A stretch of DNA of 64,000 nucleotides from Papaver somniferum. Its lineage: Eukaryota; Streptophyta; Magnoliopsida; Ranunculales; Papaveraceae. The position numbers were made by a program, and so were the translations under genes. Of the stretch, positions 23,067-33,449 are shown one piece after another (positions within the stretch are counted from its first letter, which is position 1; each line of letters opens with the position of its first letter). A model generated the notes under the pieces. The model saw only the letters and a list, made by a program, of their open reading frames with translations, searched no databases and was not told the origin of the DNA. The stretch is taken from positions 111,207,120-111,271,119 of the forward strand of contig NC_039362.1 in assembly GCF_003573695.1 (NCBI RefSeq), read 5' to 3'.

Positions 23067-25155
23067 TGTTGATGGTGAATTTTCATTTGAGGCTAAAATT
23101 GTAAAAGCCAAAACTATGCGCTAACATCCTGCAAAGGATAAAGCCACTGATAAAGTGGAGAATACTTCTTCACTATAAACTTATAGCATTACCAATTAAT
23201 GCATGAGCAGCCTTGTATTTCCTGTACTACTCCATTCTCATTATTGGTGCGGCATGACGACTGAGTGATCGCTCTCAGCAGAGCAAAACGAATCTCCAAG
23301 CATTAAATAAGGAGGCATGTACGAAATACCCGTACAGGCTATAACTCTCGGAGTGTTATACTAGCCCGATCGAGCATCTGGACTGTCTGTATCAGTCTCA
23401 GAAACGATCATGACCATCCAACTTCACCAGCATGATTGGATGGCTTAGATCGGACCCATAACCCTCAGGCAGGTATTGGAGTATTCATCACCGACCCAAT
23501 GCGGGCCATGCATGGTCGACCTCTTCAAAAGGGAGCATGGCTTGCCAAATATTCCAGCCAAAGCAGTGCGGACGTGAAACCCTAATTTAGGGTCTGCGGC
23601 ATCACGAGCGTCCATTTTATCCTACACGAACGAAGGGTCCAGGAATAGACTAGGCAGGTCCGGTGCGCATCAACATGATCACCGTGGGCCCATCTATCTC
23701 CATGCCCAGTTGCCTCGATTCGCACGCCCAAACTAGGCGTGGTCACACCTCCCAATTGCAAACTAATATCGACCACTCAACTTCGCCGAACAAATTGATT
23801 GGCTTAGATCACGTTTTTATGGGACAATGAAATACAGGCGTATAATCCAGCCCGTCGTCTGCACACCAGACTAATCGGCCAAGACCGACCAGGCTTGGTC
23901 GCCTCGAAACGCGCTCCCAAAGTTGGCATGACGCACGACCTTTACGGCACCGTATTTCTGTCGCAAATTGATCTCGACCACTCAACTTCTCCGGACAAAT
24001 TGAGTGGCCTAGATCACACTTTCACGAGAAAATGAGGTACGGGCGCCTACACCGTCATGCCATCTACACGCATGTACGATCGGCCTTGCCAAAAACGTGT
24101 CCCAATCTTGGTTTCGACCAAGCTGAAGAGTGATGCTTGCACACCTCTTCATAAATCCTAATTCCACTAACGGTCGTAGATGAGTGTCTCAAAGATCATC
24201 TCGTTCGTTCAACTTCACATGCTTGGTTATACAACCCTGGTAAGGAGTTAACTGGTCAATGAGGTGTCGTGGTGATTACCATCCGCCACTCTACCACACC
24301 ATGTGGTCGTCCAAGAGAGGACTTGCTTGCGCAACCTCCAAACCATCACATGAAGTTGGCTGGACATGATGCTATTTTAAGACGTTCAACATCGATGCTT
24401 CATATATGCTGAATATATTCGATGCATTACATGCATAGAATTCACGTGATATTTTTACAAGTATCAAATTCCCAAATAACTTAGTTATTTAACCTAGCAT
24501 TACATGCTACTTCCTGTGGGTCCCACGATCCACACAATCGAGACATCAATCATGTCACAAACTGGGGGATACTTACTGGGGTATTGGTCTGGCGGCTTAC
24601 AGCATGCAACGCACAACGCGCCATCACAGGAACGTGTCAGAAAGTAATGGACGGATAAGGATGATGGCAGAAGTGGGCAAGACTGATCGTTTGACACTAA
24701 CACACGCAACTCCACTACTCCATCACTTCACTTTCTCCACTTCCTAGGAGAGACGTGAGTAAGGCTCAATGACTTGTATAAATCGGTTCTCCTCCCTATT
24801 TCCAAGACAAGAAGACAACAAAAGCAAGTATTGATACAACCGTATTCAAATACTGAACTGATAGCTACATTCTGCAAGCCAATTCAGCTTTCTGATACAA
24901 GTCATACAAAGCCAACACCTTCACAATCTCAACACCTTTTTCGCTTCCCTCCCTAAGATCAACCCCATCTCCTTCACTTTGTGACCGAAGCAAGTATGGA
25001 ACGACCATTTCTTGGTTTAGGCCAGAGTTATAAAGATTGATTTCTCGAATCACAAAGCACTCCCGTGCAGTGCATTTGTTTAGGGTTTAGATTCATTTCT
25101 CATCCACACACCCCAAATTACCAAATTCGGCAGAAATAGTTTTCACCCATAAACA
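23067..25155 (+). repeat. G2 3' LTR
   Basis: 2089 bp, TGTTGATGG...AAACA. Hairpin modules with the form CCACTCAACTTC...AAATTGAGTGG followed by CTTAGATC lie near 23410, 23770 and 23973. A TATA-like TATAAATC is at 24777-24784. The end of the LTR (ACCAAATTCGGCAGAAATAG, 25131-25139 region onward) matches the end of the G3 5' LTR (47905-47956). Confidence 0.85.
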
Positions 25156-26770
25156 AAGAGATAGTAGAAATAGACTTTCCAAGTGATAGATGAGTTCAAG
25201 TCTCCACATACCTTTTGTCGAAGAAGTTCCACAAGATCCCCTTAGTAGTTTTTCGTCTTCAAATGATGAACTCTGTGAAATCTAAGCTCAACTACACTAT
25301 CTATATCCTACTCCGAGACATCTATAAATAGGATATAAATCAAGACATATAGTTTTGATCACTAACATTGACAAACATGTTTGAGATAGCAACGCATGCG
25401 ATTTCTACCGAGCAGTGCTCTAACAATCTCTCCCTTTGTCAATACATATGGATTACAAAATAGATAGAAATTGTAGCTTCTCATCCAAATGCTTGATCTC
25501 CTTGGCATCTTCAACGCGACTCGAAATCTTCATCACTTCCAAGTACTCTATGATCCTAAAGGTTGTAATTACTGCATCACAGTTGTTGAAGATCCATAGA
25601 GATAACAATGAGAAAACAAAAATTCTCTCAATCATTGTTATACGGTGTCATAGTATTCTTACACAGCATCAAAGTCCAATTGTATCACAACTTTGACAAA
25701 AATATTATGGTGATATGTATCACTCCCCCTTAGTCAATACTTCATATCAACATGAAAATCACTCCCCCTTACATAATGATCCGTAAACCATATGTATTTG
25801 TAGTATCACACTACATATTGATTCTCCCCCTTTTTCTCAATATAAATTGGCAAAGGTACGAAAACTAGTGGGATCCTCATGAAATTTTCACATAGATACT
25901 TCATGACCAAAAGAGAATACCATATCTACTTATTTAGATGCCATCATAAAGCCAAAGATAAATGCATTCATCAGGGAGTTTATAAAGATACAAGATAAAC
26001 TCTAATATTCCACAGCCGCATTCCCCACAAAGATTTGACAATTAAGCACAAGTTCAAAATGAACTCTCCCCCATAAAATGTCATTCCCAAAATAAAGGCG
26101 ACCTTTCTTTTTCAAGAATAACTCTAATCACATATAAACATGAATTTGTATCCAACATATTCAATTGAATTAACCACAAGAGAACCCGTGATTAATGCAA
26201 TCGAAAAAATACAACCAAATTAATCACAAGAAAACCCACGATTAATTTAATTGGAATACACAACCAAATTAACCACAACGTGATCAATTCAATTGGTCAT
26301 GCTTGACATAAGAGAACTTACGAAGCAACAACTAAAATAACCAAAAGAGAATGATCAATTTAGTTGGTCATGCTCAAACATAAGGAACCTTACGGAGCAA
26401 CACAGTATATGCACAAAGATGTGGATCGGAGATAGACCAATACTGCGGAATAAACAAGGATTCATTCTATTTTCCATCACTATTTGCACAATGAGATATA
26501 ATAGACTTAATCCTTGTAAAAAAAAGTTTTATCCTTTCTTCCATCGAAATAATGACATAAAAGGCTTTAACTTTTGTAATGTCAAAAGTTCATTCTATCT
26601 TCTATCAATACATTCATATCGACATAATAGAGATAAATTTTGAGCAAGTACGGGACGGTCGCAGGTTCACGGACGTAAACAACATATCCCATAACAGTTT
26701 GCAATATATAAAATCATAAAGATTAAAATTGCAAAAATAATCTTTCGAAAACTTAGAATTTAAATAAAAT
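25156..26770 (-). mobile_element. C3: Sirevirus 3' end (LTR start plus 3' noncoding region)
   Basis: 25156-25425 is the start of a Sirevirus 3' LTR on the - strand (edge TGTTAGAGCA at 25425), cut by the end of G2. 25426-26770 is the 3' noncoding region with multiple PPT-like tracts, closely similar to 154-1560. No coding region remains. The LTR piece is the likely continuation of the LTR fragment at 2376-3103, with about 1 kb missing. Confidence 0.75.
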
Positions 26771-27131
26771 TTAAGATGAAAATCGTTTGGATTGTTGGAG
26801 TATTGTTTGATATGATTATCTTAGCCCTCCGAACTCTCTTATCTAGTAGAAAATGCGTGGGTGATACATGTGTACTAATTTCAGGACTTCAGAAATATGG
26901 TACTTATATTCATAGTTAGCCGAGAAAATAGAAGCGTCACGACCATTTGTTAATGCTCAAAAATGTGCCTGGTGTTCTTCATATTTAATAGTTCATGATT
27001 TTGTGAACTGGTTCGAGCGTGCTCTAAAAAACGTAAGTCACATAATCATCACTCAGTGATACTTCACGGAGGATAAACAAACTGAGCAACCTTTTGGTCT
27101 CAAAAGAACAGTCTCGAATCACTATGAAGAG
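26771..27131. other. Unassigned stretch before C4
   Basis: About 360 bp that resemble nothing else in the window and hold no convincing ORF. It ends in AAGAG, the left flank of C4. It could be older host or element DNA. Confidence 0.4.
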
Positions 27132-27779
27132 TGTTAGAGCACTGCTCGGTCGAACTCGCATGCGTTGCTATCTCAAGCATGTTGGTCAATGTTAGTGATC
27201 AAAACTATAAGTCTTGATTTCTAGCCTATTTATAGATGTCTCGGACTAGGACATAGATTGTGTAGTTGAACTTAGACTTCACGACGTTCATCATTTAAAG
27301 ACGAAGAACTACTAAGGGGAGCTTGTGGAACTTCATCGAAAAAAGGTATGTAGAGACTGAAACTCATCTATCACTTGGAAAGTCTATTTCTACTCTATCT
27401 CCTATATTGATACATAAGTTGTATTACGATATAGTTTTCTATATACACATTTGAGATTTCGAGATGAGTTTATCTCTCTTACATATTTCTCGAAATATGT
27501 GTTGGCAAGCTTTCGCTTCGACCAAGTTCATCTTATATCATGTGAAAATTGCAGAGTAACATCTTACATGGTTTGTGTGATACAATCATTTGATGTAGTC
27601 TTGGAATGTTTCGTTATGATTATTTCAATATCTTGAAAATTGCTTTGATGCTAATAGTATGTGAAAATGGCTATTGTCATCCTCTAAGAAAGTTTCTATG
27701 ATTGAAATAAGAGTTTAGAACACTTAACCATTATTGGATATGTGATGTTGTGCACCCTTGCACATATGTAATCCATGTC

Positions 27780-27990
27780 CGGGAACCATAATATGCGCAC
27801 CCGTTTGCGTACCTGTTGGTTCGAGAAATCCGGGAACCTAAGTATGCGTACCCATTTGCGTACTGGCGTACAGGTTCATGTCCGAAAATTTCTACTGGGA
27901 TTGAAAGTTCGCGTACCCGTTTGCGTACTGGCGAAACCCAATCTTGGTCCGGGTATTTCAAGTACGCATACCCGTTTGCATATTTGAAGG
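27780..27990. repeat. Cluster of GCGTAC/GTACGC palindromic motifs in the C4 LTR
   Basis: Repeated TACCCGTTTGCGTACTGGCG-type motifs, about five, mixing direct and inverted copies. Equivalent clusters lie at 35055-35250 and 47055-47245 in C1, and as GTTCGCGGACT variants at 56060-56275 and 62980-63175 in C2. Palindrome-rich LTRs are typical of Sireviruses. Confidence 0.75.
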
Positions 27991-28456
27991 TTAAAGTTAT
28001 AAAATCGGTTGTGTACATGAACTTAAACATTTATATAATAAGGAATGCAATCTTTGCAAACCGTGGCTATAATGTTCATGACTGATTCGAGTGAATCAAA
28101 CCGATTTTGCTTCAATTGTGTTCTTGTATAATTCTATGAGAATATAGAAATGTAACAACTCTTTAACTAGTTTCGTTTGAGTCATTTGAACTAGTTATGG
28201 TTAAGATGAATAAGGTTGATATGAGAGTAATCATATGGCTAACCTCGTTTAACTATTTGTGAACCAACACGGTGTACACATTTGAGTACGGTTACATAAA
28301 CCTAAATGAGGGTACATTTCATTTGTGTGTAATAAGCTGAGTTCGATCTAACGGTTGAAATATATTAGCTTGGTTGAATCGGGTTTTTCATCTAACGGTG
28401 AATATTGAATGCTTTGTTACCAAGGTAACTTGGATTGCAAACCCTGATTTGAAAAC

Positions 28457-28466
28457 TATATAAAGG
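28457..28466 (+). promoter_or_regulatory. TATA box of C4 LTR
   Basis: TATATAAAGG, conserved in the other Sirevirus LTRs (for example CTTATATAG on the + strand near 34582, read on the - strand). Confidence 0.6.
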
Positions 28467-29607
28467 AGAAGTCCAGCAACTGGGAAACCTAATCCCCACA
28501 CCTCTTGTGTGTTACTAGTTGCATAACTAGAGTCGAATCTCCTTTAACCTTAGCTTTCTTCAAGACCCTGTAGGTTAACGACTTCAAAGACTTCATTGGG
28601 ATTGTGAATCCAGACCCAACTATTCTCTTTGTAGTAGTTGCGTGTTCTGATCTTGCCTGATTCTATCGTATTGATTACAATTAAAATAATTAACTCGAGA
28701 TTAATTTCTCCGATAGGGAAGATAAAAGTAATCACAAACATCTTCGTCTCATCGTTTGTGATTCCACAATATCTTGTTTCGCTAGTCGATTAAGATTATT
28801 GTGAGGTGATTGATAATACTAGTTTGTTCTTCAGGAATATAAGACCGGTTTATCAATTTGTTCCTGTTCACCTTGATTTATCAAAAGACGGAACAAAATA
28901 TCTTGGGTATTTCTGTGGGAGACAGATTTATTCAATCTATAGACTTTTCTGTGTTAGACAGATTTATTTATTAAGTCTTCGACTTTGGGTCGTAGCAACT
29001 CTTGGTTGTGGGTGAGATCAACTAAGGAAATCAAGTGTGTAGTATCCTGCTGGGATCAGAGACGTAAGGAACGCAATTGTACCTCGAATCAGTGTGAGAT
29101 TGATTAGGGTTCAACTACAGTTCAGTCGGAAGTTAATTGGTAGTAGGATAGAGTCTTTAGCGGCTTAATACAGTGTGGTGTTCAATCTGGACTAGGTCCC
29201 GGGGTTTTTTTTTCTGTATTTGCGGTTTCCTCGTTAACAAAACTTATGGTGTCTGTGTTATTTCTTTTCCGCATTATATTGTGTTATAATTGAAATATCA
29301 CAGGTTGTGCGTTAAGATCAATCAATTAGAATATTCAACCTTTGGTTGTTGATTTACATTGATTGACACTTGAGCATTGGTCTTTGGTACCGTTCAAGTT
29401 ATTCCTCTTATATTCAATCGGGGTCGCAGATTTCTATTTGCTGATTGCAGATTGGATTAAGAGTTAGAGATATAAACTCTTTGATATACTTTACTCTAGA
29501 TTGATTCTGACTGTCTAGTTGATTCTCTAGAAAGTATATTATTGTAAGTCCTCTCAGATTTCCAAACGACTTGTTGGGTGTGGCTGTTAGACCCACACAT
29601 TTTCAAT

Positions 29608-29622
29608 CGGTATCAGAGCAGG
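29608..29622 (+). promoter_or_regulatory. C4 primer-binding site (initiator tRNA-Met type)
   Basis: CGGTATCAGAGCAGG two bases after the LTR. C1 and C2 have TGGTATCAGAGCAGG, the standard plant Copia PBS complementary to initiator tRNA-Met. The first base is mutated here. Confidence 0.8.
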
Positions 29623-29666
29623 AAAACACATTAAAGACCTTAAGTCTGTGTTTATAATAATCTGAT

Positions 29667-30675
29667 ATGGATAAGAACATTTTTGATCATGCACCACCAG
29701 CTCACGGACATTCCAACTTGGTCCATTGTCCTGGTTCCACTGAGAATTCTTTTTCGACGTCTTCTTCTAAACTCACACTTAACTGGGAAGCCCGTCTTGA
29801 TGAACAGTTAAATGAACTTTCTGATGAAAGTGATTCAGAAGAAGGACAAAATGTCGAAGAAGAAGTCTCTCAGTACATCATTCTCTTTGATCATATCCTA
29901 AAGAAACATAGGTCAACATCCCGCTTGGCTGAATTTTTAACTCCTCTCTGCGTTGAAAACAGAAAATTGAGAAAACTCTTTAAGGGGTATGATTCTGGGT
30001 ATAGCTTATTACAAGATAATACTAAAGATCATAACGAGGATATATGTTCAAAAAATTCTGAATGTGATGATCTTCGTCAAAATCTCCTTGTGTTGAAAGA
30101 AAGACTTGCAGAAACCAAAGCAAGATATGTCTCTCAACAAGAATGTTTTAGTGTCAGAGAAAAAGCGTTTCTCACCCGAGAAAAACAATTGGAGACTGAT
30201 CTTAGTATGGCTCTTGAAAAGGTCAAAGCTTTAGAAGAGAATTTGAAAAAAAATCAATTCTAGCTCTACAAAACTATCTTCTATGCTTGGAGCATGTAAA
30301 GAACATCATGATACACGTGGTCTGGGCTATAAAGGTGTAGAAGCTCCAAGTATTGGTAAGATGAATTTTGTTAAGGAAAAGGACCTTCCTCAATCTACAG
30401 CTGGAAATAAAGTACGTGAGCCTACAAGGACGACTCAGTTGAGAATGGATAGACACCTTCCTGTCAGCTGCTTTTATTGCGGAAAGAAAGGTCACATTGA
30501 AAGAAGATGCCATATTCGTCCGCGGAATGAAAAACTTCACAACATTCTCTTGTGGATGTCTAAAGAAGTAATCAAACCTGTTCCTCAGTGTTCAGTTAGA
30601 AATTCATTCCACAATCAAGAAAAGTGTTCCAATGGGCCATTTCCTGATTATGAACATAACATTTCTTCCACTTAA
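29667..30675 (+). pseudogene. C4 gag-like gene lacking the N-terminal gag domain, frameshifted
   Basis: ATG 62 bp after the LTR (MDKNIFDHAPP). The first 198 codons are acidic then strongly helical (DESDSEEGQNVEEEV, QYIILFDHILKKH, EKQLETDLSMALEKVKALEE), a coiled coil like the middle part of Sirevirus gag. A frameshift near 30255-30280 follows. The second frame has GLGYKG and a CCHC zinc knuckle, CFYCGKKGHIERRC, in the position found just before protease in Sirevirus polyproteins. The usual N-terminal UBN2-type gag domain is missing, and no DSG protease motif follows. A short Lys/Arg-rich frame (30703-30954) comes next. Probably part of a non-autonomous derivative. Confidence 0.7.
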
Positions 30676-31475
30676 AATGGTAAAAGGAACAATGTTATAT
30701 GGATGATTGATAACTCTGAAAGACCTGTAAGGAGAAAAAGATATAGAAGAAAGAAAAAATCTTCAATAACTTCTCTTTCCCTCAACAATGATATTGCTTC
30801 TAAAATAAGTGTTCCTGATTACATCCACATCAATAATCGTGTTTCGCAAATCAAGACTAGTATCAACGGTCTCAAGCGCAAGATCATGAAGGTAGGAAAG
30901 CAGCTAATTCAGGTAACTCTTATCTTTCTCCTGATAATTCTTTTGAAAATATGAACAAGAATTCAGTTATAGGCCAGGAGAGTAAAAAGGAGTGTGTCAA
31001 TACCACTGATGAACTTCATGTTCATCAACATACAACTTGACTATTTTCTTATGTGTATCCTCTCTATGGACCAATGAGAAGATACACATAACCCTCGAGA
31101 AGATACCTTCTTGACAAATGGTCTTTGTTGTATTATGATGACATTGATCCTTTTTTTATTTATTTTTTGCTCCAAACAATTTTGTTTTAAAATACCTTCT
31201 TAATATACACTACTTTTTTTTCCTAGAATGACAGTCGAGTCATTTTGTATCAAAGATTCCTGTCATTGACTCAAAACTTATTTTCTCCATCAGTTAACCG
31301 ACATCGCCTTGGGTCTTAAACATTAATCTGTGCACCCGGTCTGTTACCAAACGTATGGAAGAAACCCTAGGTTTCTCTTGTGAAAATTATCCTTTAAATA
31401 TGTATCAAGTTTTTGATATATATGCTGGTACGATAACGCCAATAGCTCTTCTGGGTTTGATTGAGCAAGTGCACG
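30676..31475 (+). other. C4 internal stretch after the gag-like gene
   Basis: A Lys/Arg-rich 83-codon frame at 30703-30954 (RRKRYRRKKKSS) may continue the gag-like reading. The rest, including T-rich 31140-31215, is noncoding as far as I can see. In C2 the corresponding place holds protease and integrase. Confidence 0.4.
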
Positions 31476-31751
31476 ATGGAAGGAAGTAAAAAGGAAGACA
31501 ACTTTGATGATGTAACTTTTGAACTTGATGATGATCCCATCCATGTTATTTGCTTTAAAGCAATTTATCATGAAAAAGACCTTCCAATCCAGATGTCTCT
31601 TCAATTGGCTGGAAATCTTCTTCAAGATTTTGAGGTCGTACGTGAACATCTTGAGATTGCATCAAAGAACCTAGTGTTTTTGAAGGAGGAGCTAAAGAAA
31701 GCAACTGATGAACCCGCCCTTGTCCGTTCCATGGTTGTTGATCTTGTCTGA
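31476..31751 (+). CDS. C4 accessory ORF, 91 aa, unknown function
   Basis: ATG at 31476 (MEGSKKEDNFDDVTF), stop at 31749-31751, uninterrupted. Acidic N-terminus; the C-terminal half looks helical (EHLEIASKNLVFLKEELKKA). It is placed like the accessory ORFs of C0 and C1, between the gag-like gene and the 3' end. The 3' end of C4 itself was lost at the G3 boundary 25 bp downstream. Not a recognised family; it could be a chance ORF. Confidence 0.4.
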   Translation: MEGSKKEDNFDDVTFELDDDPIHVICFKAIYHEKDLPIQMSLQLAGNLLQDFEVVREHLEIASKNLVFLKEELKKATDEPALVRSMVVDLV

Positions 31752-31776
31752 GTTTCTTTTAATTTGTTTTGCCTAG

Positions 31777-33449
31777 TGTTGATGGTGGTTTTCAGTTCAG
31801 GGTCGAAATTGTAAAATCATGTATTTAATACGCTGTCATCCTGAAAAGGAACAAAAGCCATCTGAAAGTGATGAGTGCAAAAATCCCTTCGCTCATGGAT
31901 GTATTGAGCAATTCAATATATTTGGATATATAAAATTCACTCTGAATGGTGCATATAGCAATGATCCCAAATATTCTATGAATTTTATTCTCCACCGGCA
32001 TTATTCATTAATACATGACCTGCCTAGTATTTTCTGCTATGTTCCCAGCCGAACTCTCGATATTGGCATGACATGACGGTTAATGTTCACTCGCAGCGGA
32101 GTAGCATGAATCTCCCGAAGTGTTAGTATTGAGACTTGCATGAAAACACTCACGTAGGCTACACCACTCTCTGATAAAGAGATTTTCGTGTCAATGCGCT
32201 TAAATTCCCCAAGGAAAACCTAGACTGTTCATGTCAGTCTTAAAGAGCAATCTTGGCCGCATGATTTGTCCAGGCAATTCAACAAGCTCAGCCTTTTCCT
32301 AGCGGAACTAGGCAACCTCCATAATGTCCACCGGCGGGCCCACTAGCATCCCAGCCGATCGGAACCTCTTTAGCTCATCCGAAACACCCCTGACCGTTAG
32401 CCAGAACCAGGTGATCGCGCTATTGAAAAAGATCTCAAACGAGCTAAGACCGATTATAACGGTCTCAAAATTCATCACATCCGCCCAACTTAGATAACCT
32501 AGTTGGACGGTTTGGATTTTCCTTCGAACGATCAAAGTAGTGCTGGCGGATTCACTGGCGACCCAGCTACACCATGGTCGATCGACTTGCCCACGTCAAT
32601 CCAAGAGTGTATGGAATCGTTTTGCCCAAAGTAGGGTGAACAAGCTGCTTTAGAAACCCTAAATTGCGTTTACGGCAACGAGCTGCTGTCGCAAATCGTT
32701 CATAACCGCCCATCTTCTTCGGCCAAAGCGGGTGGCTTAGATTCAATTTTAGGCGGTCCAAAAGATGTCAGCGCGCTCACTGGCAACCTGCCTTTGCATA
32801 AGGCCGATCGGCCTGCTCAAACTAGCGCCCAGTGCTTTCAATCGATCATCCAAAATGGGGTTGGCCACACGGTTTCTAAACCATAATTTAAATCAACGGC
32901 AGTAGGCAACTGCCGCAAATCATCTCGTCAATCCAAATTCGCTAGCCTAGTCTGATGGTTTAGATTTATTTTCAGGAGGCCAACAGGGTAACGCTGTGAT
33001 CATCAGCCACCCCTCCTCCACAAGGAACGATCAACCAAGTGGTAGATCACCCATAGGGTTCTCAAACGATCTCCCAAAGGTGGCCGATCATGCTACTTTT
33101 TGAGACGTTCAATTCACGACTAATTTGAACGAGCTTTAAAACAGCGATGCTTTATATACATCGATTATAAGCGATGTTTTATAAATATTGATTTCACAAA
33201 TAATTTTATTATTTGACCTAAAAGCACTATGTGCTGCTTTTAGTGGCGAGTCTCACGACTTGACCTATTTACTCGAGACATCAAATATGTCACAAACTGG
33301 GGTATTGGTATGGCGGTTTACAGCATTGCGGCGTCCAACGCGATCATTACGAGAAAGTGTCAGGAAAGGACGAACGGTTAACAACAATGAGAGTAGTGGG
33401 TGAAAGTGTGACCAGTTTTCCCTCGTAATGGAAATGTGGTGATCATCAC
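31777..33449 (+). repeat. G3 5' LTR, first part
   Basis: Begins TGTTGATGGTGG, matching 52833 onward closely. Hairpin modules such as GCCCAACTTAGATAACCTAG followed by TTGGACGG lie near 32478, 32700 and 32928 (about 225-bp spacing). It stops at the C1 insertion. At least 130 bp found in the 3' LTR (63871-64000, including the TATA box) are missing between this part and 47905. Confidence 0.85.

Larger units (their letters stand above)
18345..25155 (+). mobile_element. G2: 5'-truncated Tat-like Gypsy element
   Basis: Lacks its 5' LTR, PBS, gag N-terminus and protease. What remains is a gag fragment (18345-18660), a short noncoding stretch, an intact-looking antisense PMD gene (19018-22809 with promoter), a PPT (23052-23061) and a 2089-bp 3' LTR (23067-25155). 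The LTR begins TGTTGATGG and ends AAACA, related to G3 and different from G1. Its right flank is Sirevirus LTR. Confidence 0.8.
27132..29605 (+). repeat. C4 5' LTR
   Basis: 2474 bp, beginning TGTTAGAGCA and ending TTTTCA directly before the PBS. The C1 LTRs are 2459 and 2471 bp with the same ends. Contains the GTACGC palindrome cluster (27780-27990) and a TATA box (28457-28466). Confidence 0.88.
27132..31776 (+). mobile_element. C4: Sirevirus-like Copia element, + strand, pol-less, 3' end missing
   Basis: Complete 5' LTR (27132-29605), PBS, broken gag-like gene (29667-30675) and accessory ORF (31476-31751). It stops where the G3 LTR begins at 31777. No protease, integrase, RT or RNase H is present in the 2.2 kb of internal sequence. 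Left flank AAGAG; no right end in the window. Confidence 0.8.

Noticed and set aside
24500..24715. - strand ORF in the G2 LTR, and similar small ORFs at 33265-33477
   Set aside because: Inside LTRs, no start context or domain, and matching LTR copies carry different frames.
27731..28030. - strand ORF with YANGYAYLG repeats
   Set aside because: Produced by the GTACGC palindrome cluster of the C4 LTR.
29608..29622. tRNA-like sequence at LTR ends
   Set aside because: These are primer-binding sites of 15-18 bases, not tRNA genes; no cloverleaf is present.
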